Assembly (NCBI RefSeq): GCF_001514125.1
Contig: NZ_KQ948559.1
Location: 170,542 to 234,541 of the forward strand
DNA from: Streptomyces longwoodensis
Lineage (GTDB): Bacteria > Actinomycetota > Actinomycetes > Streptomycetales > Streptomycetaceae
DNA: 64,000 nt
Reading direction: 5' to 3'
In this document: positions 54,901 to 62,726 of the stretch, piece after piece
Numbering within the stretch: the stretch's first letter is position 1
How the letters are laid out: each line of letters opens with the position of its first letter
Made by a program: the position numbers and the translations under genes
The notes under the pieces: model-generated
Databases searched by the model: none
Told to the model about the DNA's origin: nothing
What the model saw: only the letters and a program-made list of their open reading frames with translations

Positions 54901-57900
54901 CACGGCCCTGCCGTCCGTCCCCGGCGACGTCATCTCCGACGCCACCACGGCCTATGACGGCCAGGCGGTCGGAGTGGCGCCCAGCAAGGGCGACATCACG
55001 GCCACCTACCGGGTCGCGAGCTACGACGCGGTCACCAAGGCGCCCGTCTACCAGCAGGTGTCCGGCTCGACGTTCGACAAGCTCGGCCGCCCGCTCACCG
55101 AGACCAACGCCCTGGGCCGCACCGTCGGGACGAGCTACGTCCCCGACGACACCGGCTACGGTCCGCTGACGTCGAAGACCACCACCGACCCCAAGCTGTA
55201 CAGCTCCACCACCGAGGTGGACCCCGCGTGGGGCACCGCGGTGAAGACCACCGACGCCAACGGCAACGTCACCGAGTGGTCCCTGGACGCACTCGGCCGG
55301 GTCCGCGAGGTCTGGAAGCCGGACCGCTCCCGCGCGCTCGGCAACGCGGCCACGCTGGTCTATGCGTACAGCATCAACAACGACAAGGAGACCTGGCTCC
55401 GCACCGACGCCCTGAAGGCGGACGGCAAGACGTACAACAGCTCGTACGAGATCTTCGACGGTCTGCTGCGGTCCCGGCAGAAGCAGGTCCCCGCGCCGGG
55501 CGGCGGCCGGGTCATCTCCGAGACCCTGTACGACGACCGCGGCCTGGCCTACGTCACCAACGACCAGGTCCACGACAACCTCGCCCCCTCGGGCACCCTG
55601 GCCAACACCTTCCCCGGCTCGGTCCCCGCCTCCACCGAGACCGTGTACGACGCCGCGGGCCGGGCCACCGCCTCCATCTTCCGGGTCTACGACCAGGAGA
55701 AGTGGCGCACCGGGACCGACTACCAGGGCGACCGCACCGCCGTCACCGCCGCCGCGGGCGGCACCGGCACGCTGACGATCGTCGACGCCCGCGGCCGCAT
55801 CGTCGAACACCGTGAGTACGGCGGCCCCGCCCCGACCGGGACGGACTACACCCGCACCCTCTTCGAGCACGACCCGTCGGGCCGGCTGACGAAGATGACG
55901 GGTCCGGACGACGCCGTCTGGTCCTACGGCTACGACCTGCGCGGCCGCAAGACCACGTCCACCGACCCGGACAAGGGCACCGTCACCACGACGTACAACG
56001 ACGCCGACCAGCCGGTCACCACCACGACGACCCTGGAGAAGACGACCCGCACCCTGGTCACCGACTACGACGAACTCGGCCGCAAGACCGGCACCTGGGA
56101 CGGCGTGAAGGACAACGCCCACCAGCTGACCAAGTTCACCTACGACAGCCTCGCCAAGGGCCGGGCCACTGCGGCCATCCGCTACGTCGGCGGCACCACC
56201 GGCAAGATCTACTCCCAGGTCGTCACCGGCTACGACAGCCTCGGCCGCCCCAAGGGCGCCAAGACGGTCATCGCCGCGAGCGACCCGCTGGTCGTGGCCG
56301 GGGCGCCGCAGACCTTCACCACGTCCACCGTCTACAACATCGACGGCACCGTCCAGTCCACCTCGATGCCCGCGCTGGGCGGCCTGCCCGCCGAGACCGT
56401 GGCCAACAGCTACAACGACCTGGGCATGCTCACCGGGTCCGAGGGCCTGACGGACTACGTCCAGAACATCGGCTACTCGCCTTACGGCGAGATCGAGGAG
56501 ACCCGCCTGGCGACCTCCACGGACGCCAAGCAACTGCAGGTCCTCAACCGCTACGAGGACGGCACCCGCAGGCTGGTCAACTCGCACACCGTCGACCAGA
56601 CCAACGCCGGCTACACCAGCGACGTCGACTACACCTACGACGCCACCGGCAACGTCACGTCGGTCACCGACAACGCGGGCGGCAAGGACACCCAGTGCTT
56701 CGCCTACGACGGCCACCGCCGGCTGTCGGAAGCCTGGACGCCGGCCTCCGGCGACTGCGCCACCGCCCGTTCGGCGACCGCGCTCGGCGGACCGGCCCCC
56801 TACTGGACGAGCTGGACCTACAAGACCGGCGGCCTGCGCGACACCCAGGTCGAGCACAAGGCCACGGGCACCTCGACGACCGCGTACGGCTACCCGGCCC
56901 TCACCGCCACCGGCGGCGGCCAGCCGCACACCCTGACCTCCGTGACGGTGGACGGGGGCGCGGCGAGGACCCTGCAGTACGACGAGCAGGGCAACACCAC
57001 CCAGCGGTACGGGCCCACCGGCGTCGCGCAGAGCCTCACCTGGGACATCGAGGGTGAGCTCGTCCGCCTCACGGAGGGCACCAAGACCACCGACTACCTC
57101 TACGACGCCAACGGCGACCTGCTGATCCGCCGCGGCACCGACCAGACCGTCCTCTACCTCGCCGGCCAGGAACTCCACTACGACACCGCCGGCAAGAAGT
57201 TCACGGCCCAGCGCTCCTACCCTGCTGGCGACGCCACCGCCGTCCGCACCGAGACGGGCCTGACCTGGATGGTCGACGACCACCACGGCACCGCCTCGAT
57301 GACGGTGGACGCCACCACCCAGGCGGTCACCCGCCGCTACACCAAGCCGTTCGGCGAGACCCGGGGCGCGACACCGCCCGCCTGGCCCGACGACAAGGGC
57401 TTCCTCGGCAAACCGGTCGACGCCTCGACCGGCCTGATCCACGTCGGTGCCCGTGAGTACGACCCGGTCCTCGGGCGGTTCCTCTCGCTCGACCCGGTCC
57501 TCGTCCCCGAGGACCACGAATCCCTGAACGGCTACGCCTACGCCAACAACACGCCCGTCACCAAGGCCGACCCCACGGGTCTGCGTCCCATCACCGACTG
57601 CGAGCGCGGGTGCAGCGACGGCAAGGGCGGCACGTACCACGACTACATGACGATGGGCCCCAACGGCACCTGGGTGTACCACTCCACGAAGACGTACACG
57701 GTCAAGGTGCCCGGCACGTCCAGCACGTACATCAGCGCCACCGTCACGACGCGCGCCGGCCGGACCACCTCCGTCGACGTCGCCGTCTTCAAGAAGCCGA
57801 GCTTCAAGAAGGGGCCCAACCCCGAACCGGAGCGCAAGAGCGGCAAGAAGGGCGAGGTGATGGACCTCTCCGCCCAGGAACTGGTGATGCTCTGGGCCAA

Positions 57901-58444
57901 GGGCGGACCGTCCGACGTCACCCTGCCGCCGGACGGCGAGTTCGTCCGCCAGCTGCGCACGGAGGACCACTTCAGGTCCTTCATCCGGAAGATGCAGGGG
58001 CTGATCAAGGACGGCGTCTACCACACCGGCAAGGAGTCCTTCGACAAGTCGCACGCCGATCGCAGCGACGGCGAGAAGATCTGGGAGGGTCTCACCGACG
58101 TCACCGGCTTCCTCACCGAGGGCATCTACGGCGGCAGCCCCGCGAGCATGGCGCTCGGCTCGTACAACCTCGACTACCAGCTGCTCGGCGTCGCCTGCGA
58201 GCCGCCCCGGACCGACTCCGAGTGGGACCACGGCGCCCTGGTCGGGCAGGTGGACGTGACGGTGTCCAACACCATGACGGTAGCCTCGGCCACGCGCAGC
58301 CTCTCGGACGACGGATACAAGAACGGTAGTTCCAACCCGGTCATGAAGGCGGGCTCCGACGTCGCCAAGCAGATCTGGCCCGACGGACAGAAGGACATCA
58401 CCGTGAAGATCCACTGGACCGAGGAGATCTATGTGCCGTACTAG
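51974..58444 (+). CDS. Giant secreted RHS/YD-repeat protein, candidate polymorphic toxin
   Basis: 2156 residues from the GTG at 51974. N-terminal signal with an RR pair (VVRRWLGRGALIAALSLLP). A long beta-rich SpvB/RHS-type shell follows, with many YD-type repeats from about residue 1000 (YDALGR/YDELGRK-like units, for example YDLRGRKTTSTDPDKGT). The RHS core is at about 1766-1868, with VGAREYDPVLGRFLSLDP and ending NNTPVTKADPTGL. After it comes a distinct tail of about 286 residues (1871-2156) that is unlike the shell and has no recognised enzyme motif. In this family the tail is the released toxin, and a small downstream gene the immunity protein. Here a lipoprotein gene overlaps its 3' end by 14 bases. 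Confidence 0.88.
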   Translation: MSSSPPPKRRVPRAVVRRWLGRGALIAALSLLPQVVAPSGYDFTAQAQSAAGRKKLENRPEARIDKVGVLKPSTSKAPRDKAAPAVAQTRERLGRAAWPTAGRATADVPPTGGTSLTVGGLGVTLDQMPAAAAKSRPTTKALASAPAGKVALGVQSRTAAQKAGVNGVLLHLAPSGGVGKLRVSLSYASFKDVYGGNFGPRLRLVTLPACALTTPQKAACRTQTPVAGADNDAASQTVSGTVSTRTPMLLAAAATADGSGGGSDYGATPLAPTATWEAGGSAGDFSWNYPLRVPPATAGPSPNLSISYSSGAVDGRTAGENNQTSVVGEGFSITESYIERKYATCKDDGQSGKGDQCWKYANATMVLNGKAVELVNACTDKAACDSAALSQASGGTWKVKNEDGTRVEHLTGATGNGDDNTEYWKVTDASGTQYFFGKHRLPGWSDKGTTDTADDDPVTNSVWTVPVFGDDSGEPCYKSTGFADSWCNQAWRWNLDYVVDTHGNASTYWYAKETNYYSKNADTTVNGTAYTRGGYLNRIDYGLRSDLIYSKPAAQQVRFTYAERCVVSGGCSSLTSTTKANWPDVPFDMICASGTKCTTQIGPSFFTRKRLTDVTTSVWTGSGTTQRDVDTWHLDQSFPDTGDASSPSLWLKSIQNTGKANGTTAQLPPVVFGGIQTANHVEGSGPDTLRYIKWRVRTVKSETGSTTTVNYSDPDCIWGTGMPADIDKNTRRCFPVKWSQSGATPVTDWFHKYVVTSVFQDDPYGHGDTGETYYDYQGGAGWGYADDEGLTKSSNRTWSQWRGYGKVVETSGDSEGPRSKKSTLYLRGLNGEKELDGTPRVEKVTDSTGTALDDARQYAGFVRETIVYNGTDEVSGTINTPWSSRTGSHTYGWGTTDSWIVQPGQTSTRTKISTGTRTVTQKTTYDTTYGMPLTVEDSGDAGKAGDETCTRTGYARNTTAWLVNQVSRVEVYSVPCTALPSVPGDVISDATTAYDGQAVGVAPSKGDITATYRVASYDAVTKAPVYQQVSGSTFDKLGRPLTETNALGRTVGTSYVPDDTGYGPLTSKTTTDPKLYSSTTEVDPAWGTAVKTTDANGNVTEWSLDALGRVREVWKPDRSRALGNAATLVYAYSINNDKETWLRTDALKADGKTYNSSYEIFDGLLRSRQKQVPAPGGGRVISETLYDDRGLAYVTNDQVHDNLAPSGTLANTFPGSVPASTETVYDAAGRATASIFRVYDQEKWRTGTDYQGDRTAVTAAAGGTGTLTIVDARGRIVEHREYGGPAPTGTDYTRTLFEHDPSGRLTKMTGPDDAVWSYGYDLRGRKTTSTDPDKGTVTTTYNDADQPVTTTTTLEKTTRTLVTDYDELGRKTGTWDGVKDNAHQLTKFTYDSLAKGRATAAIRYVGGTTGKIYSQVVTGYDSLGRPKGAKTVIAASDPLVVAGAPQTFTTSTVYNIDGTVQSTSMPALGGLPAETVANSYNDLGMLTGSEGLTDYVQNIGYSPYGEIEETRLATSTDAKQLQVLNRYEDGTRRLVNSHTVDQTNAGYTSDVDYTYDATGNVTSVTDNAGGKDTQCFAYDGHRRLSEAWTPASGDCATARSATALGGPAPYWTSWTYKTGGLRDTQVEHKATGTSTTAYGYPALTATGGGQPHTLTSVTVDGGAARTLQYDEQGNTTQRYGPTGVAQSLTWDIEGELVRLTEGTKTTDYLYDANGDLLIRRGTDQTVLYLAGQELHYDTAGKKFTAQRSYPAGDATAVRTETGLTWMVDDHHGTASMTVDATTQAVTRRYTKPFGETRGATPPAWPDDKGFLGKPVDASTGLIHVGAREYDPVLGRFLSLDPVLVPEDHESLNGYAYANNTPVTKADPTGLRPITDCERGCSDGKGGTYHDYMTMGPNGTWVYHSTKTYTVKVPGTSSTYISATVTTRAGRTTSVDVAVFKKPSFKKGPNPEPERKSGKKGEVMDLSAQELVMLWAKGGPSDVTLPPDGEFVRQLRTEDHFRSFIRKMQGLIKDGVYHTGKESFDKSHADRSDGEKIWEGLTDVTGFLTEGIYGGSPASMALGSYNLDYQLLGVACEPPRTDSEWDHGALVGQVDVTVSNTMTVASATRSLSDDGYKNGSSNPVMKAGSDVAKQIWPDGQKDITVKIHWTEEIYVPY

Positions 58445-58898
58445 GACGAGCACCAGGAGGAGCCGACGGCTCCTCCTCGCCGCCACCGTCTCCGCCGTCC
58501 TCCTCACCGGGGTGTCCGGCTGCGGCGGCGAGGAGGAGGCGCCCGTCCCGAAGGCGAGCCAGGTCGTCGGCCTGTGGAAGAACCCCGGCGGGGACTGGAT
58601 CGACTTCCGCAAGGACGGAACGGGCACCCTGTCCGCCGGCGCGCAGCTGCAGCTGAACTCACTGGTGAAGCCGTCGGAGACGAAGGCCGTCTGCGCCTTC
58701 TCCTGGGGAATGGACACCGTTCCGGCGGGGGGAGGCAAGTGGGTCGCGATGACCTTCCCGGAAGGGCAGTGCGGCTCCCTGGGGAACTCCGGTCTCAACT
58801 ACTACTACCGGGAATCCTCCGGGGAACTGCTCCTGGCGAATCCCGTCGAGGCTCCCAAGCCTGAGGAGGTCTACGCCCGCTCGGCAGCGACCTCCTGA
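58431..58898 (+). CDS. Small lipoprotein, candidate immunity protein of the RHS tail
   Basis: 155 residues from the ATG at 58431, with GAGGAG 5 bases upstream inside the RHS gene. The N-terminus is basic (CRTRTSTRRSRR), then hydrophobic, then a lipobox LTGVSGC. The mature 120-residue domain (VVGLWKNPGGDWIDFRKDGTGTL...) has a lipocalin-like beta pattern seen in many actinobacterial lipoproteins. Overlap with the RHS stop and location just before a strong terminator suggest it is made together with the RHS protein. An immunity role is inferred only from position. Confidence 0.8.
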   Translation: MCRTRTSTRRSRRLLLAATVSAVLLTGVSGCGGEEEAPVPKASQVVGLWKNPGGDWIDFRKDGTGTLSAGAQLQLNSLVKPSETKAVCAFSWGMDTVPAGGGKWVAMTFPEGQCGSLGNSGLNYYYRESSGELLLANPVEAPKPEEVYARSAATS

Positions 58899-58933
58899 CG
58901 CACCACCGGTCACCGCACCGCGGTGACCGCCCC

Positions 58934-58967
58934 ACGGCGGGGAGACGGCCTTCCGTCTCCCCGCCGT
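58934..58967 (+). terminator. Terminator after the lipoprotein gene
   Basis: A perfect 15-bp inverted repeat, ACGGCGGGGAGACGG (58934-58948) with complement 58953-58967, a 4-base loop and the T-rich TTTCCGTTTT after it. One of the best canonical terminators in the window. Confidence 0.9.
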
Positions 58968-59072
58968 TTCCGTTTTGCCATCTCTTTACAACCCGGTCCG
59001 CCGCTGCGTCGTCTCTCCGCTCGATCCATCCCGGCCCGCCGACCACGGGCCGCCGACGAAGGAGAGCGATCG

Positions 59073-59483
59073 ATGCGCCGAACCGTCCTCAGTGGCCTGG
59101 CACTCGCCGGCACCGCGCTGCTCGCGGGGGCCGTGCCCGCGTTCGCCGACGCGAGCCCCACCCAGGTGCCCCGCACCGCGGCGGCCACGGCCGTCCCGAG
59201 CACCGCGCCGAGTGCCGCGCCGAGCGCCGCCCCGGGCACCGGCGCGACCCCGAGCCCGGTGCCGCGCACCGGGAGCGCGGAACCCACCGTGGCCCCCAGC
59301 ACCGTGCCCGGCCGCGGCCAGGTCCGGGTCGTCCCCTCCGGGGCGCCCGACACCGGTGTGGCGGCCGCCTCCGCCGGTGAGTCCGGGAACACCGGCGCGC
59401 TCGTCGGCGGGGGAGCGGCCGTGCTCGCCGGGGCCGGCACGGCCTTCCTCGTCGTACGGCGTCGGCGGGCGACCGGGGCATGA
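59073..59483 (+). CDS. Small wall-associated protein with C-terminal membrane anchor
   Basis: 136 residues from the ATG at 59073 with GGAGAG upstream. Signal peptide (residues 1-26, AFADA end), a Pro/Ser/Thr/Ala low-complexity middle, a hydrophobic segment (about 107-126) and the basic end RRRRATGA. This is sortase-substrate architecture, but there is no LPxTG or LAxTG; SGNTG precedes the hydrophobic stretch, and APDTG and VPRTG occur earlier. The overlapping sortase gene suggests it is the partner substrate. Confidence 0.72.
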   Translation: MRRTVLSGLALAGTALLAGAVPAFADASPTQVPRTAAATAVPSTAPSAAPSAAPGTGATPSPVPRTGSAEPTVAPSTVPGRGQVRVVPSGAPDTGVAAASAGESGNTGALVGGGAAVLAGAGTAFLVVRRRRATGA

Positions 59484-60082
59484 GCCCGCTCTCCCGGCGC
59501 GCCGTCGTCGGCGCGGCGGCCACCGCGCTGCTCACCGGCTGCGGCGGACCGAGGGCCGCCCGCCCGGCGGCCAGCCCGGGCGCGCGGCGGTCCGCGTCCC
59601 GGGAGAGCGCGGCGCCCCGGCCGTCCGGCGCCGCGCCGGTGCGGCTGCTGGTGCCGGCCATCGGCGTCGACACCCCGGTCCTGCGGCTGGGGCTCGCGGC
59701 GGACGGCACCGTGGAGGTGCCGCCGGTCACCGCGCACGACCGGGCGGGCTGGTACCGGTACTCGCCCCCGCCGGGGCAGGTCGGACCCTCGGTGATCCTC
59801 GGCCACGTCACGGTCGGCCCCTACGGGGACGGCGTCTTCCGCCACCTCGCGCGGCTGCGCCGGGACGACGGGATCACCGCGCGCCTGGAGGACGGCCGCA
59901 CCGCGGCGTTCGCCGTGCGCGAGGTGCGCACGGTCGCCAAGGCCGACTTCCCCGCCGACGAGGTCTACGGCGACGTGGACCGGCCGGAGCTGCGGCTCAT
60001 CACCTGCGGCGGACCCCGGACGGGTGACGGCTACCCGGCGAACGTCATCGTCTTCGCCGCGCTCCGCGCCGCCGGCCCCTGA
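59480..60082 (+). CDS. Class F-like sortase
   Basis: 200 residues, ATG overlapping the preceding stop by 4 bases. N-terminal signal or lipobox-like stretch (AAATALLTGCGG), then the sortase barrel. Catalytic His is in VILGHV and Cys in LITCGG, with nearby conserved DGYPANVIVFA; the Arg could be in GGPRTG. Class F sortases are typical of actinobacteria and resemble those encoded with a single substrate. It may be a lipoprotein, which would be unusual. Confidence 0.85.
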   Translation: MSPLSRRAVVGAAATALLTGCGGPRAARPAASPGARRSASRESAAPRPSGAAPVRLLVPAIGVDTPVLRLGLAADGTVEVPPVTAHDRAGWYRYSPPPGQVGPSVILGHVTVGPYGDGVFRHLARLRRDDGITARLEDGRTAAFAVREVRTVAKADFPADEVYGDVDRPELRLITCGGPRTGDGYPANVIVFAALRAAGP

Positions 60083-60100
60083 GCCCACGGCATCCCGGTC

Positions 60101-60132
60101 CCGGGCCGGCGGAACGTACGCCGCCGGCCCGG
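60101..60132. terminator. Hairpin between sortase and ECF sigma genes
   Basis: CCGGGCCGGCG (60101-60111) pairs with 60122-60132 over a 10-base loop, 18 bases after the sortase stop. The ECF sigma start is 40 bases on. Confidence 0.75.
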
Positions 60133-60171
60133 GGTCTTCCTCCCCGAGTTCCCCCACGACCCTGGAGAACG

Positions 60172-60663
60172 GTGAAACGGTCCCGCGACAGGGAGGCGTC
60201 CGAGTTGTTCGCCGCCCTGTACCCGCGCCTCGCCGGCTGGTGCCGCCGGCTCGTCGACGACGACGGGACGGCCCACGAGATCGCCTCCGAGTCCTTCACC
60301 CGGCTCTGGGCCCGCTGGACGGCCGTCGACGAGCCGCGCGGCTTCCTCTACGTCACCGCGGCCAACCTGGTCCGCGACCACTGGCGCAAGCTGGAGCGCG
60401 AGCGCCGGGCCGTGCGCCGCGCCACCACCGAGGCCGCCGTGCGGCCCCCGCAGGAGCAGGACGACCCCTCGGTACGGCTGCTGGTGCAGTCGCTGCCCGG
60501 ACGGCTGCGCGTCCCGATCCTGCTCCACTACTACGCTGACATGCCGATCCGGGAGGTGGCCGTGCTGACCGGACGCAAGGAAGGGACCGTCAAGGCCGAC
60601 CTGCACGCGGCCCGCGAACTGCTCCGCGTCCACCTGAGGAGGAGCCTTGATCCCACACGCTGA
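60172..60663 (+). CDS. ECF-type RNA polymerase sigma factor
   Basis: 163 residues, GTG start. Region 2 (ELFAALYPRLAGWCRRLVDDDGTAHEIASESFTRLWARW) and region 4 (LPGRLRVPILLHYYADMPIREVAVLTGRKEGTVKADLHAAREL) are complete. It should be controlled by the next gene's product, which overlaps by 17 bases. No target promoter motif was recognised. Confidence 0.87.
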   Translation: MKRSRDREASELFAALYPRLAGWCRRLVDDDGTAHEIASESFTRLWARWTAVDEPRGFLYVTAANLVRDHWRKLERERRAVRRATTEAAVRPPQEQDDPSVRLLVQSLPGRLRVPILLHYYADMPIREVAVLTGRKEGTVKADLHAARELLRVHLRRSLDPTR

Positions 60664-61234
60664 CGACGGGCGCCCCGACGACCGGCGCGTCGGCGGAGGG
60701 CTGTACGGGGGGCCGTACGGGCCCGGGTCCGGCGACCAACGCCTCGACGACGGCCTCGGGTCCGGGCCCGACGACGAGCTCGCCGTGATCCTGCGGCCGG
60801 TGTCCGACCACCTCGGCCCGCCGCCCGGACGGTACGAGGCGGTCCGCCGCGCCGCCTCCCGCCGACGGCTGGCGCGCACCGCCGCCGGGGCCGGACTGAC
60901 CTGCGCCGTCGCCGCCCTCACCGCCTTCCTCCTGGCGCCCGGCGCGTCCGAGGCCCCGGCCCGCCCCACACTGCCGCTCGCACCGCCGCCCCCCGCGAGC
61001 AGCGCCCCCGCCGCACCGGCCCCGTCCGCTTCACGGCCCCCGTCCACACCCCCGTCCCGCTCCCCCTCCCCGTCCCCCTCGTCCGAGCCGAGCCGGACCC
61101 CGGGCGCCCGGACGGGCCCGTCGGCGATGCCCCGCACGGCCCCGTCGACGGCCCCGGCCGTCCCGACGGCGAGGCAGGGGCGGACGGTGGCCCCCACGCA
61201 GGAGGCACGACGGGACGTCGCGGACATCCCCTAG
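60647..61234 (+). CDS. Membrane protein, probable anti-sigma partner
   Basis: 195 residues from a TTG at 60647, with GAGGAGGAG upstream, overlapping the sigma gene. One membrane segment at about residues 76-97 preceded by an Arg-rich stretch. A cytoplasmic N-terminal part (about 75 residues) could bind the sigma factor, but the zinc-binding HxxxCxxC of ZAS anti-sigmas is absent. The external C-terminus is Pro/Ser/Ala-rich. Role inferred from position. Confidence 0.65.
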   Translation: MIPHADDGRPDDRRVGGGLYGGPYGPGSGDQRLDDGLGSGPDDELAVILRPVSDHLGPPPGRYEAVRRAASRRRLARTAAGAGLTCAVAALTAFLLAPGASEAPARPTLPLAPPPPASSAPAAPAPSASRPPSTPPSRSPSPSPSSEPSRTPGARTGPSAMPRTAPSTAPAVPTARQGRTVAPTQEARRDVADIP

Positions 61235-61289
61235 AGTCCTCGTCCACGTCCCTCAAGGGACCCTCTGCCGCGACCCCCAGGAGGACTCA

Positions 61290-61679
61290 GTGCCACACCC
61301 GCAAGGGCTCACTCCTGAGGAGAAGCTCGCCCAGGCGAAGAGGCAGCTGGGCCTCCCGCGGATCGTCGTGATCTGCGGCTCCACCCGCTTCATGACCGAG
61401 ATGGCCGAGGCCGATCTGCGGGAGACCGGAGCCGGAAGGATCGTCGTCAGGCCGGGCTGTGACCTGAAGTCGCCGCACGAGCTCTGGTCCGATCCCGCCG
61501 GGGCCGAGGCGCTGAAGGCCCGACTCGACGAGCTGCACCGGGCGAAGATCCGGCTCGCCGACGAGGCGCTCGTGGTGGGCGACCACATCGGGGAGAGCAC
61601 CCGGGCCGAGATCGCCTACGCCCGGTCGCTGGGCAAGCCCGTACGGTTCACGCACCCCGAGGTCGACCCGGACGCCTGA
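61290..61679 (+). CDS. Small nucleoside 2-deoxyribosyltransferase-like protein
   Basis: 129 residues, GTG start after CAGGAGGA. IVVICGSTRFMTEMAEA at the N-terminus, then a conserved ALVVGDHIGESTRAEIAYARSLGKPV. This pattern (GSTR, a metal/nucleotide-type loop, and GESTRAEIAYA) matches the deoxyribosyltransferase/DUF4406-like Rossmann fold. Substrate unknown; may act on nucleotides or be non-enzymatic. Confidence 0.75.
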   Translation: MPHPQGLTPEEKLAQAKRQLGLPRIVVICGSTRFMTEMAEADLRETGAGRIVVRPGCDLKSPHELWSDPAGAEALKARLDELHRAKIRLADEALVVGDHIGESTRAEIAYARSLGKPVRFTHPEVDPDA

Positions 61680-61728
61680 CCTCTCAGCCGGAACTCCGGG
61701 CGGGGGACGGCCGGTTCGTGGGCGCGTG

Positions 61729-62628
61729 TCAGTGCCCCTGGCCGGTCGTGGTGGTCGTGAACGCCGCCGTGTGGACCTTGTCGGCCACCTTGAAGTCCAG
61801 GAACAGGCGGTACGTGCCCGGGGTCGGGGTCGTGGCCGTGAAGGTGACCTCCGGGCCGGAGGGCGTCGTGCCCTTCGCCTCCTCGTGCGGGTGCACGTGC
61901 AGGTAGGCCAGGTCGCCGGAGCGCAGGGCGACCAGGTGGCCGTGGGCGCCGAGGTACGGCTGGAGCGTGGTGACCGGACGGCCCGCGCGGGAGACGGTGA
62001 AGGTCAGGTCGCTCTCCCGGCCCGGGGTCAGCGCGCCGTCCAGCCGGACGGTGTAGCCGTCGACGGTCGCGGTGGTCGCCGGGGAGGGGAGGGCGTGGGC
62101 CGCGTACCGCCCGGTGACCGCCAGGTCGGAGCCCAGTGTCAGGCCCTCCTTCGCGGCGGCCGGCGTGAAGTCGGCGAACACCCGGTAGCCGCCGGCCTCG
62201 GGCAGCTCGACGGGGGTGCTCCAGGTGCCGTCGGCCGCGCGGGTGGGGTGCAGGTGGCGGTAGGCGATCAGCTCGCGTGAGGCGACGATCAGGTGCAGCT
62301 GCTTGCCGTGCTCGGTGCGGTACCCCGTCACAGGGGCGCCCTCAGCGTCCCGGACGACGAACCGCAGCGTGGTCCGTGCGCCGGCCGGAAGCGAGTCGGT
62401 CTCCAGGTCGAGCGTGTAGCCGTTCTCGGTGACCTGGAGGCCGGCGGGGGCGTGGGCGGTCGTCGGCTCCTGTGCGGCATGGCCGTCGTCGTCCGCCATC
62501 GACGCGTGCGCCGTCTCCTGTGTACGGCCGCCGTCGACCGGGGCGACCGCGCTGCCCACGCCGTAGGCGGCCGCGAAGGCGGCGGTGAGCGCCGCGGCGA
62601 AGGCGCCGGTCTTCCTGAGGGGGCTCAT
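61729..62628 (-). CDS. Secreted copper-locus protein with two IgG-like metal-homeostasis domains
   Basis: 299 residues from the ATG at 62628 with AAGGAGAT upstream; a longer frame exists but that extension is not coding-like. Signal peptide (residues 1-28). The exported part has two similar segments (LETDSLPAGARTTLRFVVRDAEGAPVTGY, YRHLHPT; then LTFTVSRAGRPVTTLQPYLGAHGHLVAL, YLHVHPH), the His-rich HLHP/HVHPH motifs suggesting metal binding, as in YtkA/CopC-like or DUF families beside copper genes. Divergent from the copper ATPase across two CsoR-like sites. Confidence 0.82.
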   Translation of the reverse strand: MSPLRKTGAFAAALTAAFAAAYGVGSAVAPVDGGRTQETAHASMADDDGHAAQEPTTAHAPAGLQVTENGYTLDLETDSLPAGARTTLRFVVRDAEGAPVTGYRTEHGKQLHLIVASRELIAYRHLHPTRAADGTWSTPVELPEAGGYRVFADFTPAAAKEGLTLGSDLAVTGRYAAHALPSPATTATVDGYTVRLDGALTPGRESDLTFTVSRAGRPVTTLQPYLGAHGHLVALRSGDLAYLHVHPHEEAKGTTPSGPEVTFTATTPTPGTYRLFLDFKVADKVHTAAFTTTTTGQGH

Positions 62629-62648
62629 CCGGATCTCCTTGCGTCTCG

Positions 62649-62665
62649 ATACCCATGGGGGGTAT
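62649..62665. promoter_or_regulatory. CsoR-like operator 1
   Basis: Inverted repeat ATACCC-ATGGGG-GGTAT in the divergent gap; imperfect palindrome matching the TACCC...GGGTA pattern of actinobacterial CsoR sites. Lies close to the minus-strand start. Confidence 0.65.
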
Positions 62666-62679
62666 ACATGGCGGCACCT

Positions 62680-62698
62680 TATACCCCCTGGGGGTATA
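62680..62698. promoter_or_regulatory. CsoR-like operator 2
   Basis: A perfect palindrome, TATACCCCC-T-GGGGGTATA, 28 bases before the copper ATPase start. It fits the copper-sensing repressor CsoR and suggests Cu(I)-induced expression of both divergent genes. Confidence 0.8.
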
Positions 62699-62726
62699 GA
62701 GAAAAGGGAAGGGCCAGGGAGGAACA

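Noticed and set aside
51974..58444. HINT/intein protease domain at the RHS tail
   Set aside because: Many Streptomyces RHS proteins have one, but no Cys/HN splicing motifs were seen after the core.
51983..58798. Minus-strand open frame of over 2200 codons opposite the RHS gene
   Set aside because: Same artefact of GC-biased codons; composition is low complexity (Val, Gly, Ala, Arg) and the plus strand has clear RHS repeats.
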